Source of the DNA: Variovorax davisae
Lineage (GTDB): Bacteria > Pseudomonadota > Gammaproteobacteria > Burkholderiales > Burkholderiaceae_C
NCBI RefSeq assembly: GCF_030316845.1
Contig: NZ_JASZYS010000012.1
Coordinates: 62,001 to 126,000, forward strand
DNA length: 64,000 bases
Reading direction: 5' to 3'
Positions 58,389 to 64,000 of the stretch are shown piece after piece (the stretch's first letter is position 1; every line of letters starts with the position of its first letter). Made by a program: the position numbers and the translations under genes. A model generated the notes under the pieces. It was given only the letters and a program-made list of their open reading frames with translations. It had not been told where the DNA came from and ran no database searches.

Positions 58389-59726
58389 TTAGGCCTTTGT
58401 GGCGGCAGGCCGCACGAGCACCGCGGCGGAGGTCCGGTGCGAGGCGGTATCGACCAGGATCAGCGAGCCCAAGGTGCGCGACTGGGTGAAGGGCAGCACG
58501 GCCAGCGGCTGCTGCAGCGACAGCACCACGTCGCCGATGGCGTTGGCCTCCAGCTGGTCGGTCGGCTCGGCGTCGAGGGTGGTGATGTTCACGCGGTCGA
58601 TGATGCGCGCCACCTTGGCCTTGACCCAGCGGTGGCCCTGCAGCGCCCAGTAGACCCGGCCGGCGACCAGCGGCTCGTCGTCGAGCCAGGCCACCGTGGC
58701 GGTGATCTCGCGCACCGGCTCGAAGGCGTCGGGCGCCAGCAGCCAGTCGCCGCGCGAGACGTCGAGTTCGCGGTCGAGCACGATGCCGGCGCTGTGGCCG
58801 GCATGCACGGCCTTGGGCTCGCGCGTGTGGTTCAGCACCTGCGCCACCGTGGCGTGCTGGTTGCTCGGCAGCACGGTGATGCGCTGGCCGGGCTCGATGT
58901 GGCCGCTGGCGACCCGGCCCCAGAACACGCGGCGGCCGCGCGAGGTGTCGGCCGAGGCCGAGAACTTCTCGACCCACTGCACTGGAAAGGCAAAGGGCAC
59001 GGCCTCGTCCTGCGCCGTGACCGGCAGTTGCTCGAGCAGCTCGAGCAGGCTGGGCCCTTCGTAGCCGGCCCAGGCCGGATGACGCGAGGCCACGTTCCAG
59101 CCCTTGAGGGCCGAGATCGGCACCGTGGCCTTGACCTCGACGCCGGCCGCTTCGGCGAAATTCGCGAGCGCCTCCGAGATGCGCTCGAAGGCCAGCTCGG
59201 CGTCGTCGATGGCATCGAGCTTGTTGACCGCGAAGACGATCGACTGCACGCGCAGCAGATGGCACAGCAGCGTGTGGCGGCGGGTCTGCGGCAGCAGCTC
59301 GCGCCGGACCACCTCGCCGTCGCCCACTTCGGCGGCCCAGGCCAGCTTGGTGGCGTCGACCAGCACCACGGCGGCGTCGGCGCTCGATGCGGCCGTGACC
59401 ATGTTGCGCGTGTACTGCTCATGGCCGGGCGCGTCGCCGATCACGAACTTGCGGTGCGCAGTCGAGAAGTAGCGGTAGGCGACGTCGATCGTGATGCCCT
59501 GCTCGCGCTCGGCCGAGAGGCCGTCGGTGAGCAGCGCCAGGTCGGTCTCGCCGCCGCGCTGCACGCCGGCCAGCTGGTCCTGCAGCACGGTCTTGCTGTC
59601 GACCAGCAGGCGGCCGATGAGGGTGCTCTTGCCGTCGTCGACGCTGCCGCAGGTGATGAAGCGCAGGGCGGCGCCGGTCTCGGCGTGAAGGGCGGTGGAC
59701 GCCGGGGAGGGGGTCGCGATCGTCAT
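58389..59726 (-). CDS. cysN: Sulfate adenylyltransferase subunit 1 (GTPase)
   Basis: A 445-residue GTPase subunit of ATP sulfurylase that drives formation of APS from sulfate. G-domain motifs are GSVDDGKSTLIGRLL (P-loop), GDAPGHEQYTRNM (DxPG) and NKLD, followed by two EF-Tu-like beta barrels. There is no APS-kinase (CysC) domain fused to the C-terminus. The ATG shares one base with the cysD stop (TGATG), coupling the two subunits. It is the last gene of the sulfate operon. Confidence 0.96.
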   Translation of the reverse strand: MTIATPSPASTALHAETGAALRFITCGSVDDGKSTLIGRLLVDSKTVLQDQLAGVQRGGETDLALLTDGLSAEREQGITIDVAYRYFSTAHRKFVIGDAPGHEQYTRNMVTAASSADAAVVLVDATKLAWAAEVGDGEVVRRELLPQTRRHTLLCHLLRVQSIVFAVNKLDAIDDAELAFERISEALANFAEAAGVEVKATVPISALKGWNVASRHPAWAGYEGPSLLELLEQLPVTAQDEAVPFAFPVQWVEKFSASADTSRGRRVFWGRVASGHIEPGQRITVLPSNQHATVAQVLNHTREPKAVHAGHSAGIVLDRELDVSRGDWLLAPDAFEPVREITATVAWLDDEPLVAGRVYWALQGHRWVKAKVARIIDRVNITTLDAEPTDQLEANAIGDVVLSLQQPLAVLPFTQSRTLGSLILVDTASHRTSAAVLVRPAATKA

Positions 59727-60679
59727 CAGAAGTAACCGTCTTTCTTGCGCTTTTCCATCGAGGCTTCGGAGGTCTTGTCGTCCATGCGGGTCGCGCCGCG
59801 TTCGCTGACGTCGGCCGCCAGCGTTTCGACCACCACGTCGCCGGCATCGGCCGCCAGGCTGTCGACCGGGCAGGTGCAGGTGATGTCGCCGACGGTGCGG
59901 AAGCGCACGTCCCGCACCTCGACCTGCTCGCCGTCGCGCGGCGGCGTGAGCGCGGTCACCGGCACCAGCAGGCCGCGGCGCTCGACCACCTCGCGCTTGT
60001 GCGTGTAGTAGATCGAGGGCAGGGCGATGCGCTCGCGCTCGATGTACTGCCAGACGTCGAGTTCGGTCCAGTTCGAGATCGGGAAGACGCGGAAATGCTC
60101 GCCCGGTGCGAGCCGCGTGTTGAACAGGGTCCACAGCTCGGGCCGCTGGTCCTTGGGCTGCCATTGGCCGAAGCTGTCGCGGTGCGAGAAGATGCGCTCC
60201 TTGGCACGTGCCTTCTCCTCGTCGCGGCGGGCGCCGCCGATCAGGGCGTCGAAGCGGAACTCCTCGATCGCCTCGAGCAGCGTCACCGACTGGTGCACGT
60301 TGCGCGATTCGCCCGGGTGGGCCAGGCGCACCGTGCCGCGCTTCATCGAATCCTCGACGTTGCGCACGATCAGCTCGGCACCGAGCTCCTGGGCGCGTTG
60401 GTCGCGGAAGGCGGTCACCTCGGGGAAGTTGTGGCCGGTGTCGATCATCAGCAGCGGATACGGGATGCGGCCCGCGCCGAAGGCCTTCTCGGCGCATTTC
60501 AGCAGCACCAGCGAATCCTTGCCGCCCGAGAACAGCAGGGTCGGCCGCTCGAAGGAGGCCGCGACCTCGCGCAGGATGAAGATGGTCTCTTCTTCCAGGG
60601 CGTCGAGCTGGGTGTTGGACAGGTGGGCCAGCGTCTGTGCGGTCGACAACAGCAGGTCGGGTTCGGTTCGGGCGTTCAT
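59726..60679 (-). CDS. cysD: Sulfate adenylyltransferase subunit 2
   Basis: A 317-residue catalytic subunit of ATP sulfurylase that adenylates sulfate to APS. The ATP-pyrophosphatase loop is LLFSGGKDSLVLLK, followed by PYPLLMIDTGHNFPEV and, toward the middle, FDALIGGARRDEEKARAKER and FPISNWTELDVWQYI. The C-terminal ending KRKKDGYF is typical of CysD. It follows cysH by 45 bases and is coupled to cysN. Confidence 0.97.
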   Translation of the reverse strand: MNARTEPDLLLSTAQTLAHLSNTQLDALEEETIFILREVAASFERPTLLFSGGKDSLVLLKCAEKAFGAGRIPYPLLMIDTGHNFPEVTAFRDQRAQELGAELIVRNVEDSMKRGTVRLAHPGESRNVHQSVTLLEAIEEFRFDALIGGARRDEEKARAKERIFSHRDSFGQWQPKDQRPELWTLFNTRLAPGEHFRVFPISNWTELDVWQYIERERIALPSIYYTHKREVVERRGLLVPVTALTPPRDGEQVEVRDVRFRTVGDITCTCPVDSLAADAGDVVVETLAADVSERGATRMDDKTSEASMEKRKKDGYF

Positions 60680-60724
60680 CGGGTGGGGGGTCTTGCAGGC
60701 GGGGAGTCGGTCGGGCGTTGGCGT

Positions 60725-61345
60725 TCAGTGCGCGAGATGCAGTCCACACTCGCGGTTGTCTTCGCCCTTGGTCGGGTCCACGTAGTCGAAGTTGTTGGGC
60801 AGGCCATGCGCCTCGCAGTAGGCGTACAGCTCCTTCGACGACCAGTGCAGCAGCGGCGCGACCTTGATCAGGCCGTCCGGATTGACGCTGACCGGGTCCA
60901 TCTGCGCGCGCACGGCGGTGTCGGTGGCCCGCAGCGCGGTGAACCAGACCTTCGGTGCCGTCTCGCGCAGTGCGCGGGCGAAGGGCTCCAGCTTGACCTC
61001 TTCGGTGAAGGCGGCGTGGCGCGGATCGTCGAGTGCCGGCGTCGGCCCCTCCACCGCTTCGCGGTGCGCCCGCGAGCGGCGCGGCAGGTAGATGTGCAGG
61101 TCCAGGCCCAGCAGCTTCGTCACCTCGTCGGCGAAGCGGTAGGTGGCCTCGGTGTTGTAGCCGTTGTCCATCCAGATCACCGGCACATCGGGCCTGGCGC
61201 GCGCCACCATGTGCAGGATCACGGCCTCGAAGGGGCGGAAATTGGTGGTGACGATGGTCGGCTGGCCAAGGCCGACGGCCCAGTCCACCAGGCCTTCGGC
61301 GTTGCGGCCGAGTTCAGTGTTGATGCGTGCGAGGTCGAGGCTCAT
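60725..61345 (-). CDS. cysH: Phosphoadenylyl-sulfate (or adenylyl-sulfate) reductase
   Basis: A 206-residue thioredoxin-dependent reductase that reduces activated sulfate to sulfite. It has VIWMDNGYNTEATYRFADE and the catalytic cysteine in RECGLH near the C-terminus. It lacks the CC..CxxC cysteines that bind the 4Fe-4S cluster in APS reductases: the corresponding place reads EEVKLEPF. It should therefore be of the PAPS-using class, yet no cysC (APS kinase) is in this cluster. The protein is shorter than E. coli CysH (244). The ATG overlaps the DUF934 stop by four bases. Confidence 0.92.
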   Translation of the reverse strand: MSLDLARINTELGRNAEGLVDWAVGLGQPTIVTTNFRPFEAVILHMVARARPDVPVIWMDNGYNTEATYRFADEVTKLLGLDLHIYLPRRSRAHREAVEGPTPALDDPRHAAFTEEVKLEPFARALRETAPKVWFTALRATDTAVRAQMDPVSVNPDGLIKVAPLLHWSSKELYAYCEAHGLPNNFDYVDPTKGEDNRECGLHLAH

Positions 61346-61761
61346 GCCGAAGGCTCCGATGCAGTCTCGGGTGCCGCGACGAAATGCGGCGCCGCCTGCA
61401 CCGCGTCGCCCTGGTAGAAGGCGGCGAAGCGGTCGAACTGGCGCTGGGCGGCGGAGGCGTCGACGCCTTCCTTGAGCACGGCACTCGAGAAGCCGGTGCG
61501 CTGCATCTGCACCAGCTGGTCGATCAGCACGTCGCCGGTGGCGCGGATGTCGCCCTTGAAGCCCAGGCGGCGGCGCAGCAGGAAGGCCTGGCTGTAGGCG
61601 CGGCCGTCGGTGAATTTCGGGAAGTCGAGGTCGATGCGCTCGACGTCGTCCAGGCAGACCTCGATCGCCAGCGGATCGGCATCGTTGGCCAGCTGCAGCA
61701 CGGTCGGGTCGCCGTTGTCGACGTGGTCCTCGGCGGCGATCAGTGTCAGGGTCTTGTTCAT
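61342..61761 (-). CDS. DUF934 protein, sulfite-reduction accessory
   Basis: A 139-residue cytoplasmic protein of the DUF934 family, found next to cysI and cysH in many proteobacteria but without a proven function. Conserved segments are DVERIDLDFPKFTDGRAYSQ and AFLLRRRLGFKGDIRATGDV, then a central DQLVQMQRTGFSSAVLKEG. It contains one cysteine. It is coupled at both ends: ATGA with the upstream micro-ORF, and its stop overlaps cysH. GGAGG lies seven bases before its ATG, inside the micro-ORF. Confidence 0.92.
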   Translation of the reverse strand: MNKTLTLIAAEDHVDNGDPTVLQLANDADPLAIEVCLDDVERIDLDFPKFTDGRAYSQAFLLRRRLGFKGDIRATGDVLIDQLVQMQRTGFSSAVLKEGVDASAAQRQFDRFAAFYQGDAVQAAPHFVAAPETASEPSA

Positions 61762-61820
61762 TCGGAAACCTCCGCGCTGCGCGCTACGGTATTCGCCTTC
61801 GGGGCGGCCGGGCGGCTCAT
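61758..61820 (-). CDS. 20-residue micro-ORF between cysI and the DUF934 gene
   Basis: The frame MSRPAAPKANTVARSAEVSE starts at an ATG that overlaps the cysI stop (ATGA, 61820-61817) and ends with a TGA that overlaps the DUF934 start (ATGA, 61761-61758). It thus fills the 55-base gap exactly in a coupled reading path. Its product may have no function; it may serve to carry ribosomes from cysI to the next gene. No homologue is known to me. Confidence 0.4.
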   Translation of the reverse strand: MSRPAAPKANTVARSAEVSE

Positions 61821-63595
61821 GCGGTCACCTCGACCTTGAAGCGGGCACCGTTGGCGGCGGCCTTGAAGGGCTCGGGGCCGACCCGGCGCAGCGCGTCGAT
61901 GAAGGTTTCGCCGGGCTCGCGGGTGTCGCGGTAGGTGTTGAGCACGGCCTCGATCACGTCGGGCACTTCGGCCGCCGAGAACGACGGGCCGACCGCCTTG
62001 CCGGCCTGCGGCGCGCCGCTGAGCAGCGAGCCGTCGGAGCCGCCGAGCGTGACCTGATACCACTCCTTGCCGTCTTTGTCGACGCCGAGGATGCCGATAT
62101 GGCCGCTGTGGTGGTGGCCGCAGGAGTTGATGCAGCCGCTGATGTGCAGGTCGATCTCGCCGAGGTCGTCGAGTTCGTCGAGGTCCTGGTAGCGCTCGGT
62201 GATGGCTTCGGCGATCGGGATCGAGCGCGCGTTGGCCAGGGCGCAGAAGTCGCCGCCGGGGCAGGCGATCATGTCGGTCAGCAGGTGCACGTTGGCGCTG
62301 GCGAAGCCGGCCTCGCGGGCATTGAGCCACAGCGCGTGCAGGTCTTCGGCATGCACCCAGGGCAGGAGCAGGTTCTGGTCGTGCGTGACGCGGCCCTCGC
62401 CGGCGCTGAAGCGGTCGGCCAGGCGGGCGGCGGTGTCGAGCTGGTCGGCCGAGGCATCGCCGGGCGCCTGCAGGCGGCGCTTGAACGACAGCGTGACGGC
62501 GCGCAGCGCGGGGTTCTGGTGCGGCGCCACGTTGCGCGCCAGCCAGCGCGCGAACATGACGTCGTCGGCCGCCTGGGCGCGCAGGTCGGCATCGGTGGCC
62601 TCGGCGCTGCGGAACACGCGGGTGGCGAGTTGCGGCGGCACGAAGGAGGCGCTCACGCGGTCGAGCTCGGCCTGGGTGATGGTGTGCGGCGCGCCGTCGT
62701 GTTCGATGACCTGCTTGTACTCGGCCTCGACGTCGTCGATGTAGCGCTGGCCCTCGGCCTTGACCAGGATCTTGATGCGCGCCTTGTAGATGTTGTCGCG
62801 CCGGCCGTAGCGGTTGTAGACCCGGATCACCGCTTCGAGGTAATTCATGATCTGGTTCCAGGGCAGGAACTCGCGCAGCACGGTGCCGATGATCGGCGTG
62901 CGGCCCATGCCGCCGCCCACCTGCACGCGGAAGCCGAGCTCGCCGGCCTCGTTCTTGCGCAGGTGCAGGCCGACGTCGTGCCAGCCGGTCGCGGCGCGGT
63001 CTTCGGTCGAGCCCGTGATCGCGATCTTGAACTTGCGCGGCAGGAAGGCGAACTCGGGGTGCAGCGTGCTCCACTGCCGCATGATCTCGGCGAAGGGGCG
63101 CGGGTCGGCGATCTCGTCGACCGCGATCCCGGCGCGCTCGTCGCTCGTGATGTTGCGGATGCAGTTGCCGCTGGTCTGGATGCCGTGCATGTCGACCGAG
63201 GCCAGCAGGTCCATCACGTCGGCCGACTTGGCGAGCGGAATCCAGTTGTACTGGACGTTCTGGCGGGTCGTGAAGTGGGCGTAGTGGGTCGGCAGCTTGT
63301 GCGTGCCGAGCTTGCCTTGCGTGGCCAGCGCGTTCTTGTAGACCTCGACTTCGGGCTCGTCGTATTCGCGGGCGATCTTCGCCAGCACGCGCAGCTGGCG
63401 GCTCGAGAGTTCGCCGTAGGGCACGGCCACGCGCAGCATCGGCGCGTAGCGCTGGACGTACCAGCCGTTCTGCAGGCGCAGGGGACGGAACTCGTCCTCG
63501 GCGAGCTTGCCGCTCTGCCATCGCTCCAACTGGTCGCGGAATTGCGCGGCACGCAGGTGCACGAACTGGCGGTCGAAATCAGTGTATTGGTACAT
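61817..63595 (-). CDS. cysI: Ferredoxin/NADPH-dependent sulfite reductase hemoprotein (nitrite/sulfite reductase family)
   Basis: A six-electron reduction of sulfite to sulfide; 592 residues. Two pseudo-repeated nitrite/sulfite reductase ferredoxin-like half-domains are seen (HYAHFTTRQNVQYNWIPLA and VQVGGGMGRTPIIGTVLREF). The siroheme/4Fe-4S cysteines appear as ACPGGDFCALAN and SGCINSCGHHHSGHIGIL. The N-terminus MYQYTDFDRQFVHLRAAQF is typical of the betaproteobacterial proteins. No cysJ flavoprotein is next to it, so the electrons may come from ferredoxin. It is the first gene of the cluster. Confidence 0.95.
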   Translation of the reverse strand: MYQYTDFDRQFVHLRAAQFRDQLERWQSGKLAEDEFRPLRLQNGWYVQRYAPMLRVAVPYGELSSRQLRVLAKIAREYDEPEVEVYKNALATQGKLGTHKLPTHYAHFTTRQNVQYNWIPLAKSADVMDLLASVDMHGIQTSGNCIRNITSDERAGIAVDEIADPRPFAEIMRQWSTLHPEFAFLPRKFKIAITGSTEDRAATGWHDVGLHLRKNEAGELGFRVQVGGGMGRTPIIGTVLREFLPWNQIMNYLEAVIRVYNRYGRRDNIYKARIKILVKAEGQRYIDDVEAEYKQVIEHDGAPHTITQAELDRVSASFVPPQLATRVFRSAEATDADLRAQAADDVMFARWLARNVAPHQNPALRAVTLSFKRRLQAPGDASADQLDTAARLADRFSAGEGRVTHDQNLLLPWVHAEDLHALWLNAREAGFASANVHLLTDMIACPGGDFCALANARSIPIAEAITERYQDLDELDDLGEIDLHISGCINSCGHHHSGHIGILGVDKDGKEWYQVTLGGSDGSLLSGAPQAGKAVGPSFSAAEVPDVIEAVLNTYRDTREPGETFIDALRRVGPEPFKAAANGARFKVEVTA

Positions 63596-63662
63596 CGTGT
63601 GTCAGTTGCTGGAAGGCGGCGCGTCCACCGCACGTCAAAGCGAGCGTGGAATGTAAAAGCCA

Positions 63663-63715
63663 GCCTTATGGAAACAAACTATTTTTTGGTTCGCGCCTTA
63701 TGCGGATAAGCTTAT
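63663..63715 (-). promoter_or_regulatory. Probable promoter and regulator sites of the sulfate operon
   Basis: An A/T-rich stretch upstream of cysI with GCCTTATG at 63663-63670 and 63695-63702 (on the minus strand CATAAGGC, 32 bases apart) and the 10-base palindrome ATAAGCTTAT at 63706-63715. Repeated ATAAG boxes next to an assimilatory sulfate operon resemble CysB/Cbl sites; the match is by eye. The remaining bases up to 63835 show nothing else. Confidence 0.45.
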
Positions 63716-63835
63716 TCGCCAGTCGCCATGCGGGTTTGCGGGCGATCGGAGGGCTTTTCCGGATAAGGCGGAAACGGCGGGAACCGCCCGATTCTAGGAA
63801 AGGCAGCGGCCGCCTGCAGGGCATCGGCCCGGCGG

Positions 63836-64000
63836 CTATTGGGTCGCCGTGATCCCGCCGTCGAGGTACAGCACCTGGCCGGTGACGAAGGACGCCGCCG
63901 GCGCGCAGAAAAAGACCGCCGGGCCGGCGATGTCGACCGGCTCGGCAACCCGGCCAAGCGGAATGCGTGCCAGCAGTTGCTCTTGCGTCGCCGGGTTGTC
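63836..64000 (-). CDS. Short-chain dehydrogenase/reductase, C-terminal part
   Basis: The last 54 residues of a gene that continues beyond the right edge. The sequence reads LLARIPLGRVAEPVDIAG, then a PAVFF segment and ASFVTGQVLYLDGGITATQ. This is the usual end of classical SDR enzymes (RxAEPxDIA and TGQxLxxDGG). The substrate cannot be told from this part; sugar-acid and 3-oxoacyl-type members end the same way. The stop lies 240 bases from the cysI start. Confidence 0.9.
   Translation of the reverse strand, partial: DNPATQEQLLARIPLGRVAEPVDIAGPAVFFCAPAASFVTGQVLYLDGGITATQ

Noticed and set aside
61610..63709. 699-codon plus-strand frame opposite cysI
   Set aside because: Antisense shadow of a well-supported sulfite reductase; no recognisable domain and unusual His/Val/Gly composition.

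Overview
The window comes from a high-GC betaproteobacterial chromosome of the Comamonadaceae, most like Variovorax or a close relative. The clues are the ilvI-ilvH-ilvC-pssA-leuA-leuA gene order, a sigma factor followed by DUF3619 and DUF3106 genes, the aat-bpt pair, the DUF934-containing sulfite cluster and intergenic repeats of a kind I associate with Variovorax. This placement rests on recalled gene order and protein sequence, not on a search. There are no transposases, integrases, phage genes or CRISPR arrays. The region reads as ordinary core and niche chromosome, with most genes packed into translationally coupled operons.

Layout. 1-5.3 kb: a membrane pyrophosphatase gene (hppA, cut by the window edge) sits head to head with soluble pyrophosphatase ppa. 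An acetyltransferase-like gene, an EamA exporter and a coupled nadE-glnB pair follow. 5.3-8.6 kb: a six-gene minus-strand operon runs from an ECF-type sigma factor through DUF3619, DUF3106, RDD and dgkA genes to a LOG-family gene. 8.9-16.9 kb: branched-chain amino acid synthesis (ilvI, ilvH, ilvC, then pssA) leads into two different 2-isopropylmalate synthases. The first is preceded by a leucine-rich leader peptide and attenuator. 17-25 kb: a PBP7-type peptidase, an IclR regulator, the leucyl-transferase pair aat-bpt, an unpartnered molybdenum hydroxylase large subunit, and pobA with its divergent IclR-type regulator. 25-30.4 kb: a two-component system flanked by intergenic repeats, a DegP-type protease, an FHA protein and small unknown genes.

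30.4-47 kb: a cellulose secretion locus. The operon bcsD-bcsP-bcsQ-bcsA-bcsB-bcsZ-bcsC lies between a GGDEF-EAL protein, tail to tail with bcsC, and a receiver-GGDEF protein upstream of bcsD. A hybrid histidine kinase is divergent from the latter. BcsA keeps an intact PilZ c-di-GMP-binding motif, so synthesis, breakdown and sensing of c-di-GMP are encoded around the polymerase. 47-50.3 kb: small envelope proteins, a nuclease and two tRNA-Asn genes with terminators. 50.2-55.7 kb: thiamine synthesis and salvage (thiO-thiS-thiG-thiE, divergent thiD, HMP permease cytX). cytX is preceded by a TPP riboswitch with an unusually long insertion. 56-58.4 kb: a PAP2 phosphatase and a coupled ferredoxin/ferredoxin reductase pair, the reductase apparently starting at CTG. 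58.4-63.6 kb: assimilatory sulfate reduction (cysI, a 20-codon micro-ORF, a DUF934 gene, cysH, cysD, cysN). The window ends inside a short-chain dehydrogenase gene.

Nothing here is plainly a new large system. The least explained parts are the sigma/DUF3619/DUF3106 operon, the extended TPP riboswitch, the CTG start, the micro-ORF between cysI and the DUF934 gene, and the three-repeat operator in front of the pobA regulator.
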